A stretch of 64,000 nt of DNA, from NCBI RefSeq assembly GCF_900106925.1, contig NZ_FNNZ01000009.1:1-64000 (forward strand), read 5' to 3'. A program made the position numbers and the translations under genes. Below the pieces are notes generated by a model. It had not been told where the DNA came from. It worked only from the letters and a program-made list of their open reading frames with translations, and did no database searches. Every line of letters starts with the position of its first letter. Position 1 is the stretch's first letter. The DNA comes from Thiocapsa roseopersicina. GTDB taxonomy: Bacteria > Pseudomonadota > Gammaproteobacteria > Chromatiales > Chromatiaceae. Shown here piece by piece: positions 8,583-16,488 of this stretch.

Positions 8583-10247
8583 CTACTCGATCATCACCTT
8601 GACCGACGCCTTGGCGGCGGTCTTGGGCAGTGTCGGCGGCGCGACTGTGAGGGCATCGATCTCGGCCTGATCGAGCTGGTCCTTGCCGCCGCCGCAGGCC
8701 ATGATCTGCGCCTGGACGTCGCCCTTGATCTTGCGGCTGTGCTTGGCCTTCCAGTCGGTGCCGCCCTCGGCGACACGGGTGCGTTTGGGGTCGAAGTGGA
8801 AGTCGACCTTCTTCTTGGACTGCGGACCCCAGTAGTTGACCTTGCCCAGATCGTAGAACTTGCGCTCGAAACCTGCCTTCAAGAATGCCTTCAGACAGCC
8901 GAGCAGATAACGCCGCCGCTCGCCGCTGCCTGCCCAAGGGTAGGAGAAGAGCGCCTTGTGCATGTAGAAGCGGCGATAGTTGTGCATGACGCGGTCGAGC
9001 AGCTCGGCGCGATCCATGGCGGCCGGCTTGATGATGGGCGTGACGAAGTTGTACTTCTCGTAGTCGAAGATCTCGACCTTGTCGCCCAGCTCGCGGAAGA
9101 GATCCGTGAAGGGCCAGGGGGTGTACATGGCCCAGTTGGCGAGGTCCGGCTTCCAGTCGCGCGCCATCTGGTAGGTCTCTTCGAGCGTCTCGGCGGTCTC
9201 GTTCTCGAGCCCGACGATGAACTGCGCCTCGGTGAGGATCCCGGCATCGCGCAGCAGACCGATCGCTCGCTTGTTGTCGGCGACCGTGGTCTCCTTGTTG
9301 AAGCGGTCGAGCTTGAGCTGCGCCGCGGCCTCGGTGCCCAGCGAGACATGGATCAGGCCGGCCTTGCGATAGAGCGGCAGCACGTCCTCGTCGCGCAGGA
9401 TGTCGGTGACGCGGGTGTTGATGCCCCAGAGGATCCCGAGATTGCGCTCGATCAGCTCCTCGCAGAAGGCGATGAACTTCTTGCGATTGATGGTCGGCTC
9501 CTCGTCGGCGAGGATGAAGAAACCGACGTCGTGGTCGCGCACCAGGGTCTCGATCTCGTCGACAACCTTCTTGGGATCACGGATGCGGTAGTCGCGCCAG
9601 AACTTCCACTGCGAGCAAAAAGAGCAGGTATAGGGACAACCGCGGGCCATGTTCGGGATGGCGACGCGCTTGTTGAGCGGGATGTAGTTGTACTTGTCCC
9701 ACTCCAGCACACCCCAGTCGGGTGTGATGGCGTCCAGGTCCTTCACGGTCGGGGCGGCCGGGGTGGCGATGATCTTGCCGTCGACGGCGTAGGCGATGCC
9801 TTTGACCTTGCCGCGCTCCTCGGGCCAACGGCCTTCGTCGATGGTGCGGACCAGATCGACGATGATCTCCTCGCCTTCGCCTCGCACGATGGCGTCGATC
9901 CAGGGCGCCTCGCCGAGGACCTGCTGATACATGAAGGTCGCATGCACGCCGCCGAGGACGGTGACGATCTTCGGATCAACCTCCTTGACGATCTCGAGCA
10001 GACGCTGGGCCTTATAGATGGAGGGCGTGATGGCCGTGCAGCCGACGATGTCGGGGCGATAGGCGACGATGGCGGCGCGGACCTGCTCCTCGGACAGATC
10101 GTTGGTCATGGCGTCGACGAAGCGCACCTCGGTGAAGCCCGCGGTCTTGAGCGCACCGGTGAGATAGGCCACCCACGCCGGCGGCCAATTGCCGGCGATC
10201 TCGGCGCCGCCCGAGTGGTAATTTGGGTGGATGAAGAGAATGCGCAT
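8583..10247 (-). CDS. bchE: Anaerobic magnesium-protoporphyrin IX monomethyl ester cyclase (BchE)
   Basis: Protein of 554 residues. BchE is a B12-dependent radical-SAM enzyme that closes the isocyclic ring E of bacteriochlorophyll without oxygen. The N-terminus has a B12-binding-like Rossmann fold (residues about 1-140, with the BchE-typical [20 protein letters not shown]). The radical-SAM core carries the CxxxCxxC cluster motif at Cys204, Cys208 and Cys211 ([14 protein letters not shown]). The C-terminal domain is the extended BchE type with [14 protein letters not shown]-like and KVNYWGPQ segments. Length fits the family. The start at 10247 begins [10 protein letters not shown]. Two Fnr-type palindromes lie in the 204-bp divergent region. 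It is the window's direct evidence for a phototroph. Confidence 0.93.
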   Translation of the reverse strand: MRILFIHPNYHSGGAEIAGNWPPAWVAYLTGALKTAGFTEVRFVDAMTNDLSEEQVRAAIVAYRPDIVGCTAITPSIYKAQRLLEIVKEVDPKIVTVLGGVHATFMYQQVLGEAPWIDAIVRGEGEEIIVDLVRTIDEGRWPEERGKVKGIAYAVDGKIIATPAAPTVKDLDAITPDWGVLEWDKYNYIPLNKRVAIPNMARGCPYTCSFCSQWKFWRDYRIRDPKKVVDEIETLVRDHDVGFFILADEEPTINRKKFIAFCEELIERNLGILWGINTRVTDILRDEDVLPLYRKAGLIHVSLGTEAAAQLKLDRFNKETTVADNKRAIGLLRDAGILTEAQFIVGLENETAETLEETYQMARDWKPDLANWAMYTPWPFTDLFRELGDKVEIFDYEKYNFVTPIIKPAAMDRAELLDRVMHNYRRFYMHKALFSYPWAGSGERRRYLLGCLKAFLKAGFERKFYDLGKVNYWGPQSKKKVDFHFDPKRTRVAEGGTDWKAKHSRKIKGDVQAQIMACGGGKDQLDQAEIDALTVAPPTLPKTAAKASVKVMIE

Positions 10248-10310
10248 GCGTCGAGCCCCCGGCCGATGGTGAGTGTCAATGAAGATTGACAGTCGACCTC
10301 CTCGTCGTCC

Positions 10311-10324
10311 TTGACACAGGTCAA
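10311..10324. promoter_or_regulatory. Fnr-type box proximal to bchE
   Basis: TTGACACAGGTCAA is a perfect inverted repeat in its five outer bases per side. It is 63 bases upstream of the bchE start codon, as expected for anaerobic activation by an FnrL/FixK-like protein. Seen directly; the regulator is inferred. Confidence 0.6.
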
Positions 10325-10382
10325 ATCCGCCCGGGCGACTCGGAAATGCAGGTCTTGCCGGCGCGATCGCGTACGATGGGAT

Positions 10383-10396
10383 CTGACCTAGGTCAA
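10383..10396. promoter_or_regulatory. Fnr-type box proximal to the hemerythrin gene
   Basis: CTGACCTAGGTCAA is a palindrome (TGACCTAGGTCA core) with one mismatch to the outer consensus. It lies 55 bases upstream of the hemerythrin start codon and could serve that promoter or both divergent promoters. Confidence 0.5.
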
Positions 10397-10451
10397 GGAC
10401 GCACCGCGCCATGCCGGGAGAATGCCGGGTCATTCAACCGGAGGATTCGCC

Positions 10452-10889
10452 ATGACCGACTCGATCGCCACCTTCATGACCGACGACCATCAGCGCTGTG
10501 ATCAGCTGCTCGCCGCCTGCGAGCAGGCGGTCTCGGGCGGCGATTGGAAGCGACTCGCGGAGCAGGCAACCGTTTTTTCGAAGGCCCTGATCGGCCATTT
10601 CGACATGGAGGAGCAGGTGCTGTTTCCGGAGTTGGTCGCCATCAGCCCCTGGGCATCCGGGCCGACCGGTATGATGACCATGGAGCACGGCCAAATGCGC
10701 GCTTTGGTGGAGGAGCTCAACGAGGCGGTCGACGAGCAGGATGCAGACGCCTGTCTCGGGATCCTGGAGACGCTCCATCTGGTGATCCAGCAGCACAACT
10801 CGAAGGAAGAAGGCATCCTCTATCCGATGGCCGAGGAGAGTCTGGGTGACCAGACCACAAAAATTCTGAACCGACTGCAGGCGGGCTAA
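10452..10889 (+). CDS. Hemerythrin-domain protein (DnrN/YtfE-like context)
   Basis: Protein of 145 residues forming a four-helix hemerythrin bundle. Candidate di-iron ligands are His in MTDDHQRCDQ, His and Glu in HFDMEEQVLFP, His in MEHGQMR, and His/Glu in QQHNSKEEGILYP, the usual H...HxxxE...H...HxxxE order. Such proteins bind oxygen or NO, or repair nitrosatively damaged iron centres. The start at 10452 follows a GGAGG ribosome binding site; an upstream in-frame ATG lacks one. It is transcribed away from bchE with an Fnr-like box in between, and sits 3 bp before a DUF2249 gene, a pairing typical of denitrifier NO-response loci. Confidence 0.85.
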   Translation: MTDSIATFMTDDHQRCDQLLAACEQAVSGGDWKRLAEQATVFSKALIGHFDMEEQVLFPELVAISPWASGPTGMMTMEHGQMRALVEELNEAVDEQDADACLGILETLHLVIQQHNSKEEGILYPMAEESLGDQTTKILNRLQAG

Positions 10890-10892
10890 ACC

Positions 10893-11159
10893 ATGGACAG
10901 AACACTCGACGTCAGCGATCTTCCCGCCCCGGAGCCGATGGAGCGGATCCTCGATGCGCTCGCCGACCTGCCGCCGGATGATCGCCTGTGCGTACTCCAT
11001 CGTCGCGAGCCCTATCCGCTCTACGACATGCTGCGACGCATGGGCTATCGCTGGGAGATCAGCTCCGAGGACGATCGGTATCGCATCCTGATCTCGCCCG
11101 TGCCGAAGCATCAGCGTCCGGTCAGTCGATTGCGGCAACAGGGTGCGAGCCGTTTTTAA
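10893..11159 (+). CDS. DUF2249 domain protein
   Basis: Protein of 88 residues. Residues 1-70 match the DUF2249 pattern: LDVSDLPAPEPMERILDAL, then DDRLCVLHRREPYPLYDML and GYRWEI. This is a TusA/SirA-like fold often found with hemerythrin domains and denitrification genes; its biochemical role is not established. It starts 3 bp after the hemerythrin stop and is surely co-transcribed. Its TAA stop (11157-11159) lies inside the left arm of the palindromic element that begins at 11153, so the last codons (Arg-Phe-stop) are partly repeat-derived. Confidence 0.82.
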   Translation: MDRTLDVSDLPAPEPMERILDALADLPPDDRLCVLHRREPYPLYDMLRRMGYRWEISSEDDRYRILISPVPKHQRPVSRLRQQGASRF

Positions 11160-11246
11160 ACCGCGCGCGTTGGGCCATGCGGTGTTCAGTGCTCGGATTC
11201 CAGGTTTGTCCCTGCTCACGAGCGTCGGAGCCGCGCGGTTTAAAAA
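11153..11246. repeat. Intergenic palindromic element, copy 1 (subtype A-like), left half of a composite
   Basis: 94 bp bounded by perfect 15-bp inverted arms TTTTTAAACCGCGCG (11153-11167) and its complement (11232-11246). The interior is unlike any gene. It overlaps the end of the DUF2249 gene and is followed after 14 AT-rich bases by a second element. Compared with the other copies it is the most diverged A-type member; its complement carries the CCGCGCGGCTCCGAC block that resembles the conserved CCGCGCCGACTCCAAC of other A copies. Confidence 0.8.
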
Positions 11247-11260
11247 GATCAATTTATTCG

Positions 11261-11358
11261 TTTTTTTGAACCGCGTCGCGCCAATAGCTTCAGGTGTCCG
11301 CAACGCTGCCTCTAAACGACAAAGCGACCCCAGGCGCTCCGGACGCGGTTCAAAAAAA
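11261..11358. repeat. Intergenic palindromic element, copy 2 (subtype B-like), right half of the composite
   Basis: 98 bp bounded by perfect 17-bp arms TTTTTTTGAACCGCGTC (11261-11277) and GACGCGGTTCAAAAAAA (11342-11358). The arms read GAACCGCG/CGCGGTTC instead of the usual AAACCGCG/CGCGGTTT, so both arms have changed together. The last base is the A of the ATG of the following membrane-protein gene. With copy 1 it fills the entire intergenic space. Confidence 0.8.
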
Positions 11359-12656
11359 TGATGGGCACCGGCGGACTCTCACTCGATCAGGCCCCGCCGA
11401 TCGACATCCCCGCGCGCTTCTTCCTGACCGCGCCGCTGTTTGCGATCGCCGCCGGGCTGCTCTTGGCCTGGCAGGGCCCGACCCTCTTGGTCTCGCGCTG
11501 GATGCCCGGCGCACTCGCCGCGACCCACCTGATTGCCATCGGGTATCTCGGTCTAATCATGTGTGGTGCACTTCTGCAGATGCTGCCCGTCGTCGCCGGT
11601 GCAGCGGTCCCGGCGGTGCGCCTGGTCGGCACGGCGACGCATCTCCTGCTCACCGTCGGTGCCGCCGGGCTGGCTTGGGGGCTAGCGGGAAGCGGCCCGA
11701 CCCTGATCCGGGTCGGCGCCGGTGCCGCGGCACTGGGATTTCTGGTCTTCGTGATCCCGGTCGGCATCGCCCTGGTGCGGGCACGCGGTGCGCCGGGGAC
11801 CCTGCTGGCGCTGCGCACGGCCGCCCTGGCCCTGGCGGTCACGGTTGCCTTGGGGCTGTTGCTGGTCGCCGTCCTCCAGGGGTGGATCCGGGTTGCGGAG
11901 CACACCCGTTGGGTCGATACGCATGCAGCCTGGGGGTTGATGGGCTGGGTCGGGCTGCTGGTGGTCGGCGTGGCCGTCCAGGTCCTGCCTATGTTCTACG
12001 TCACCCCGACCTATCCGGCGCCGATGCGGCGCTGGTTTGCACCGGCCGTCCTGGTCGGGGTCGGCGCGGCGAGCGCTGCCTGGATCATGGGGGCCGACCT
12101 CGTCGGGCAGGCCGTCTTCGGTACGATCGCGCTCGGTTTCATCGGCTTTGCCTTCATCACCTTGCGCTTGATCAGCCTTCGCGAGCGACCGAGACTCGAC
12201 CCGACATTGCTGCACTGGTGGGCAGCGATGCTGAGCCTCTGCGGCGCTGCGCTTGCTTGGACCTTCGCAGCACCGCCGACCCTGATCGGCGTGCTCCTGC
12301 TGGTGGGGGTAGGCGTCGGGCTACCGGCCGGTATGCTCTTTAAGATCCTGCCGTTCTTGACCTGGTTTCACCTACAGCATCGCCAGCTCGGGAGCGGACG
12401 GTTCGACCTGCGCATCCCGCATATGGGTAGTCTGCTGTCGACGCGATGGGCACGGGTTCAATTCGGCCTGCATCTCCTCGCCCTGGCACTGCTCGCGGGT
12501 AGCCTGTGGGTTCCGGTGCTGGCCCGCCCGGCGGGCATCGCGCTCGCGCTGTCCTCGTTGGTGCTGCTCCTGTTGCTGATCGGCGTCGCGCGTACCTATC
12601 GACGGTTCGCTGCCCTGCTCCGGCCGGCGCCTTCAAGAGCGGGGCCGCAAACCTGA
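11358..12656 (+). CDS. Multi-pass membrane protein (about 12 helices), NnrS/heme-copper-subunit-I-like
   Basis: Protein of 432 residues, almost entirely hydrophobic, with about 12 predicted membrane helices. Conserved-looking histidines lie in helix contexts: AATHLIAIGYLGLIMCGALLQ (about 58), WVDTHAAWGLMGW, LHWWAAM and KILPFLTWFHLQHRQ. That spacing recalls heme-copper oxidase subunit I-like and NnrS-like proteins of denitrifiers, but I cannot assign it to either with confidence. It follows the hemerythrin-DUF2249 pair, so a role in NO handling is likely from context. Two ATGs (11358 and 11361) are possible; neither has a clear ribosome binding site because the repeat arm abuts the start. Confidence 0.7.
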   Translation: MMGTGGLSLDQAPPIDIPARFFLTAPLFAIAAGLLLAWQGPTLLVSRWMPGALAATHLIAIGYLGLIMCGALLQMLPVVAGAAVPAVRLVGTATHLLLTVGAAGLAWGLAGSGPTLIRVGAGAAALGFLVFVIPVGIALVRARGAPGTLLALRTAALALAVTVALGLLLVAVLQGWIRVAEHTRWVDTHAAWGLMGWVGLLVVGVAVQVLPMFYVTPTYPAPMRRWFAPAVLVGVGAASAAWIMGADLVGQAVFGTIALGFIGFAFITLRLISLRERPRLDPTLLHWWAAMLSLCGAALAWTFAAPPTLIGVLLLVGVGVGLPAGMLFKILPFLTWFHLQHRQLGSGRFDLRIPHMGSLLSTRWARVQFGLHLLALALLAGSLWVPVLARPAGIALALSSLVLLLLLIGVARTYRRFAALLRPAPSRAGPQT

Positions 12657-12680
12657 ATCGACCTCATCCGACTGCGCAAC

Positions 12681-12781
12681 CCCCTCTCCCCAGCCCTCCC
12701 CCGCGAGGGGGGAGGGAGCACGTCTAAACCAGGCATTGGCGTCTCCCCCTCCCCTCGCGTGAGGGGGCCGGGGGGGAGGGG
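12681..12781. repeat. Two GC-rich hairpins between convergent genes
   Basis: The first inverted repeat is CCCTCCCCC (12694-12702) with GGGGGAGGG (12708-12716). The second is CCCCTCCCC (12746-12754) with GGGGAGGGG (12773-12781). They lie tail-to-tail between the membrane-protein gene and the DsrC-like gene. They look like the G/C palindromes common in purple-bacterial intergenic DNA and may act as bidirectional terminators. No other feature is visible in 12657-12800. Confidence 0.55.
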
Positions 12782-12800
12782 CGTGAACGCTTGCTGGCGC

Positions 12801-13442
12801 TCAGTGCTCGCCCTTCGTGCGTAGCAGGCCGGCCAACCGGTTGCCTTGCTTCTGCGGCCCGCCGCGCGGAAAGAGTCGATGCAGATAGCGATTGCTGCCC
12901 TTCTCGCTGCCCCAGACCTTTCGGAAATGGGCGATCATGTCGCGCACCATGGCCTGGGTGCCATGCTTGGCATAGCTGGCTCTCAGGAAGCGAATGATCT
13001 CCCAGTGCTCGGCGTTCAGCTCGAGCCCGTCGTAGGCAGCCAAGGCGCGGGCAAAGTCCTCGGACCAATCCGACGGATCCACGAGGTACCCTTCGCTGTC
13101 TGTGAGGATCGCGCGGTCGCCGACCTGGATGCTGCGCGTGGTCATGCTCGGGTAGGCGTTGCTGCCGGAGGGAAACTCGCCCGGCAGCCCCTTCGAGTCG
13201 CGCTCGGATTGGGTGATCGACCAAAGCTCGATCGGGATCTCCCCGTCGAGGCGCCCGTCGAAACGCTCGACTCCGGACACCAACACCTTGCCGCTGGTCG
13301 GCGGCAGATCGAAGCGCGCCAGGCCCGCGCGGTCGGTGAGGACAGGCGCGGTCTCGGACCCGTCCGCGTCCAGCTTGAGGACCACTGGTGTGCGTTTCAG
13401 CGGCTCGTTCGTGACCTTCATGGACACCTTCACGTCAATCAT
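12801..13442 (-). CDS. DsrC/TusE-like protein lacking both cysteines, fused to an N-terminal beta-rich domain
   Basis: Protein of 213 residues. Residues about 112-210 follow the DsrC/TusE/RspA pattern: DSEGYLVDPSDWSEDFARAL, LELNAEHWEIIRFLRASY, and FRKVWGSEKGSNRYLHRLFP. The positions of the two redox cysteines are replaced or absent: KQACRFAG-type Cys is Asn here (KQGNRLAG), and the C-terminal Cys is missing (ends LRTKGEH). It therefore cannot carry sulfur as DsrC does, and fits the regulatory (RspA-like) DsrC group. Residues about 1-110 look like an Ig-like beta domain (TPVVLKLDADGS..., DLPPTSGKVLVSG) plus a linker, which is unusual. It is transcribed divergently from a LysR regulator gene. 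Confidence 0.75.
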   Translation of the reverse strand: MIDVKVSMKVTNEPLKRTPVVLKLDADGSETAPVLTDRAGLARFDLPPTSGKVLVSGVERFDGRLDGEIPIELWSITQSERDSKGLPGEFPSGSNAYPSMTTRSIQVGDRAILTDSEGYLVDPSDWSEDFARALAAYDGLELNAEHWEIIRFLRASYAKHGTQAMVRDMIAHFRKVWGSEKGSNRYLHRLFPRGGPQKQGNRLAGLLRTKGEH

Positions 13443-13643
13443 GGTCTTGTCTCCGACTCCATCGATTTTGATCTATATCATCAAATTAGCCTCTACTTGA
13501 ACCCGAGACAAACGAATCCTTTCGGCGGTAGATATCGGATCTTTCGATGCCAAAGAACTGAAGCCGCGTTTGCTCCAGCGCGTGGGGATTGATACAAAGG
13601 CGGACAAAGATGACACGAGCGCATGCCATGCCGAACGCGGCTT

Positions 13644-14600
13644 ATGGACATTGACCAGGTCAGAACCTTCTTGGCAGTCGCCGCGCACGGGAGCTTCCAA
13701 GAGGCTGCCAACCGCGTGCACGTCACTCAATCCACGGTCAGCGCGCGCATTCAGGGCCTCGAGACTTACCTGAACGCCCGTTTGTTCGTGCGCAACCGCT
13801 CGGGCGCGACACTCACGCCCGCAGGCCGGCGGTTCCTTCGGCACGCCAAGACCCTGGTGCTCACCCTCGAGCAGGCACGCCACGACGTGGGTCTGCCGAG
13901 CCGCTTTCGGGCCAGCATCACGGTCGGTGCCCGTATCGCCTTGTGGGACGGTTTTCTGCCGCTCTGGGCCGGGCGGATGCGCGAGCTTGCCCCGGACGTC
14001 TCGCTGAGCAGCGAGATCGGTTTCGAGGACGACCTGATGCGGCGTATCGTCGAAGGCACGCTGGACCTCGCCTTGATGTACACGCCCCAGCACAGCGCCG
14101 GGCTGCAGGTCGAGCACTTGTTCGACGAGACCCTGGTCCTGGTGACCAGCGACCCGAAACGCACCGAGCTGGACGACGGCTATGTCTACGTGAGTTGGGG
14201 GCCGACCTTCTACGCCCAGCACAGCAAGGTCTACCCGGATCTGGAGCGACCGGCCCAGATGGCGAACATCGGCTGGCTCGGTCTCCAGTTGATTCTGGCC
14301 AACGGTGGAACCTGCTTCGTCCCCGAGCGGGTCGCTGCACCTTACGTGCGCGCAGGATGCCTGCACGTTGCGCCCGACAGCCCGAGGTTTCTGTTGCCGG
14401 CCTATGTGGTCTATCCCTTGGAAAGCGAATCGCCCGTGCTCGAAACGGCGCTGTCGACCTTGCGCGCCGTCATCGCGGAACGATCGCCTGCCGACGGCGG
14501 CACGTCCACGGAGTGCACGCCCGAGCCGATCGCCGGGTCCGAACACCCGCCGGAGCGTCCGCATGCACCCGGCCCGGCTCCCGAGATGAAGCAGTCGTGA
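13644..14600 (+). CDS. LysR-family transcriptional regulator
   Basis: Protein of 318 residues. The N-terminal winged helix-turn-helix is classic LysR: MDIDQVRTFLAVAAHGSFQE, AANRVHVTQSTVSARIQGLE, LFVRNRSGATLTPAGRRFL. Residues about 90-290 form the two-lobed effector-binding domain. The C-terminal about 30 residues are a Pro/Glu-rich tail. The start at 13644 begins the consensus, while an upstream methionine is off-pattern. It diverges from the DsrC-like fusion gene across a 201-bp region (13443-13643), and LysR proteins usually regulate their divergent neighbour. Its stop overlaps the next start (GTGA), so the hemerythrin fusion is translationally coupled to it. Confidence 0.85.
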   Translation: MDIDQVRTFLAVAAHGSFQEAANRVHVTQSTVSARIQGLETYLNARLFVRNRSGATLTPAGRRFLRHAKTLVLTLEQARHDVGLPSRFRASITVGARIALWDGFLPLWAGRMRELAPDVSLSSEIGFEDDLMRRIVEGTLDLALMYTPQHSAGLQVEHLFDETLVLVTSDPKRTELDDGYVYVSWGPTFYAQHSKVYPDLERPAQMANIGWLGLQLILANGGTCFVPERVAAPYVRAGCLHVAPDSPRFLLPAYVVYPLESESPVLETALSTLRAVIAERSPADGGTSTECTPEPIAGSEHPPERPHAPGPAPEMKQS

Positions 14601-15268
14601 CCGATCGGGTCGAGCTTGCGGAGCGAATCAAGTCGGCCTGCCTGCAGGCCGCGTCGGCGGCCTATGAGCAGGCCGGCATCAGCGGTCTGTGCGGCGAGGG
14701 CCGTTGGGAGCTCGCAGTCCAGGCGATCAAAGCCCTTGATTTGGCCCCTTTGCTCGAAACCCGGACGCCCGAAACCCGGACGCCCGAAACCCAGAGACCG
14801 GCAAGCCCGAGACCAGAAGCGAGGAGAGGATCCATGCAGCGCATCGAACCCTTGCGGCGCCTGTCGAGCGAGCATCACACTGGCCTGGTCATCGCTCGGC
14901 GGGCGCGTGAGCTGGCGCGAAAAGCACCCGACGCCCGCGAGGCCGCCTGGGCAGATCTGAGGCAACGCTTCGCCGATGAGCTCGAGCCCCATTTCAAGCT
15001 CGAAGAGCGCGGACTGTTGCCGGCCCTGCAAGCGGCCGGCGAAGGCGTGCTGGTGGAGCGAACCCTGGCCGAGCATCTGAGAATGCGTGCCATGATCGAT
15101 GCGGGCGGACCGGAAGACCTCGCCGCATTCGCCGAAGCGCTTGCGGATCACATCCGGTTCGAGGAGAAGGAGTTGTTCGGGGTCGCGCAGCGTGTCCTGG
15201 GGGCAGACGCACTGGAGCGGATCCAGGCGCTACACGATCGCGAGGCAGCGCCGGTCTGCCGCGCTTGA
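14597..15268 (+). CDS. Hemerythrin-domain protein with an N-terminal helical extension
   Basis: The frame is open from a GTG at 14597 (overlapping the LysR stop) to 15268, giving 223 residues. Residues 1-55 form a small helical domain (RIKSACLQAASAAYEQAGIS, then GEGRWELAVQAIKALDL) of a type I remember as a short conserved unit in proteobacteria with no known role. Residues 55-75 are a TPET repeat linker. From about residue 80 a hemerythrin bundle follows: His-His in SSEHHTGLVIARR, His/Glu in EPHFKLEERGLLP, His in LAEHLRMRAM, His/Glu in ALADHIRFEEKELF. A good ribosome binding site (GGAGAGGA) precedes an internal ATG at 14834, so the hemerythrin domain alone may also be made. Confidence 0.72.
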   Translation: MTDRVELAERIKSACLQAASAAYEQAGISGLCGEGRWELAVQAIKALDLAPLLETRTPETRTPETQRPASPRPEARRGSMQRIEPLRRLSSEHHTGLVIARRARELARKAPDAREAAWADLRQRFADELEPHFKLEERGLLPALQAAGEGVLVERTLAEHLRMRAMIDAGGPEDLAAFAEALADHIRFEEKELFGVAQRVLGADALERIQALHDREAAPVCRA

Positions 15269-15278
15269 TCTCCGTCAA
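15265..15278. promoter_or_regulatory. Fnr/Dnr-type box upstream of the Sco1 operon
   Basis: TTGATCTCCGTCAA fits TTGAY-N4-RTCAA with one non-palindromic pair. It overlaps the stop of the hemerythrin fusion gene and lies 131 bases before the next start codon (15410). It plausibly drives the secreted-protein/Sco1 pair, though the longer spacing makes this less certain than the other boxes. Confidence 0.45.
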
Positions 15279-15409
15279 GGGATCTGAGTCCCCTTGCTCT
15301 ATGCTGAGAATCGAGCTTGGTTTTGATCCGGATGATGAGAACAGAGGTCGTCGGCGACCCGAGCACACCCGCGAAGACACCGACCCCGCCGAAACCTTGG
15401 AGGCCCCGC

Positions 15410-15856
15410 ATGAGATTTCCGATCCTGACCGGTCTGTTGCTGATGTCCACGGGGCTCGCTTTCGCCGATCCGACCGAGTCGACCGAGGTCGGCTTCCCAG
15501 AGGTCCGGACGTTGGGAACGCTGAACGGCCAAGCGTTGGCCTGTCGGCAGTTCGATGCGTCCAGCGAGGCGAAGGCATTGATCATCGGCTATGCGCCCAA
15601 GACCCGCCGCTACGGAACCCTCTTCGAGACGGCGACCAACGCTGCCTTCCTCGCGGCGACCAAGGACGACGCGCCCTGTCCGACCGCGGCCGATCTGGCG
15701 GCGCGACTGGCGGAATCGGCGGAAGCACTGAAGGCGGTTTTCCCCGAACAAGCGAACCCGGAGCAGGCGAAACCGGAGCAGGCGAAACCGGAACCGTCGG
15801 AGCCGCAACCGCCCGGCGCCGAGCCGTCCCTGTCGAACGACGAGACCGGATCATGA
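15410..15856 (+). CDS. Secreted protein of unknown function, co-transcribed with a Sco1 chaperone
   Basis: Protein of 148 residues with a signal peptide (MRFPILTGLLLMSTGLAFADP). The mature part has two cysteines (about residues 46 and 94: ALACRQF and DAPCPTA). It ends in an acidic, low-complexity tail with the repeat NPEQAKPEQAKPEP. I do not recognise the family. The stop overlaps the Sco1 start as ATGA, so the two are coupled; a periplasmic role near copper or cytochrome assembly is a guess from context. A GGAGG site supports the start at 15410. Confidence 0.65.
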   Translation: MRFPILTGLLLMSTGLAFADPTESTEVGFPEVRTLGTLNGQALACRQFDASSEAKALIIGYAPKTRRYGTLFETATNAAFLAATKDDAPCPTAADLAARLAESAEALKAVFPEQANPEQAKPEQAKPEPSEPQPPGAEPSLSNDETGS

Positions 15857-16488
15857 AGATCCCCGTCGTCGCGCCGCTGGTTGCAGCATTGCTTCTGGCA
15901 GCCGGCATAGCCACGGGATCGGTCGACGCCGCCGATGCGCCAGCCGACGACGAGTCCCCGCCGAGCGGACGTTATCTCCTGATGGACGCCAACGGACGGG
16001 CCGTCACCAACGCCGATTTCCCCGGTCAATTCCAGCTCATCGCCTTCGGTTACACCTACTGTCCGGACATCTGCCCGACCACGCTGGTCGAGGCCGCGGC
16101 GATCCTGAAGCAGTTGGGCGATCGGGCGGAACGCGTTCAGCCGATCTTCATCACGGTCGATCCGCAGCGCGATACCCCGCAGGTGCTGGCGACCTATACC
16201 GCCTACTTTCACCCGCGCATCATCGGTCTCACCGGCTCTGCATCGCTCATCGATCGCGCCGCTCAAAACTTCAACGCCCGTTACCGGAAGGTCACCGAGC
16301 CGGGCGCACCGGCCGATCGCTACCACGTCGACCACAGCGCCGGCATGTATCTCCTCGGCCCCGACGGGAGCTATATCCGTAAGTTCGGTTACTCGACACC
16401 GGCCGCCGAGATCGCCGAGCGGATCGACGCCTTGTTGTCCGAGACACACAAGGCCGACCCGACGTGGAGCGCTCCGCCGCCACGGTGA
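15853..16488 (+). CDS. Sco1/SenC-family copper chaperone
   Basis: Protein of 211 residues with an N-terminal signal/anchor (VAPLVAALLLAAGIATGS) and a thioredoxin-like fold. The copper-binding motif CPDIC is at Cys70 and Cys74 (FGYTYCPDICPTTL), and the third ligand is the His in YHVDHS (about 161). ITVDPQRDTPQ is the usual conserved segment. Sco proteins deliver copper to, or reduce, the CuA site of oxidases and related enzymes in the periplasm. It overlaps the upstream secreted-protein gene and lies downstream of an Fnr-like box, which suggests a link to low-oxygen respiration. Confidence 0.88.
   Translation: MKIPVVAPLVAALLLAAGIATGSVDAADAPADDESPPSGRYLLMDANGRAVTNADFPGQFQLIAFGYTYCPDICPTTLVEAAAILKQLGDRAERVQPIFITVDPQRDTPQVLATYTAYFHPRIIGLTGSASLIDRAAQNFNARYRKVTEPGAPADRYHVDHSAGMYLLGPDGSYIRKFGYSTPAAEIAERIDALLSETHKADPTWSAPPPR

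Noticed and set aside
12681-12781. GC-rich hairpins considered as members of the TTTAAACCGCG repeat family
   Set aside because: They lack the TTTAAA/CCGCG arms and the A/B interiors; they are simple poly-C/poly-G palindromes.
14757-14795. Short tandem DNA repeat that might be a CRISPR-like or regulatory array
   Set aside because: It is a 15-bp in-frame coding repeat (TPET linker) inside the hemerythrin fusion gene, with no spacers.
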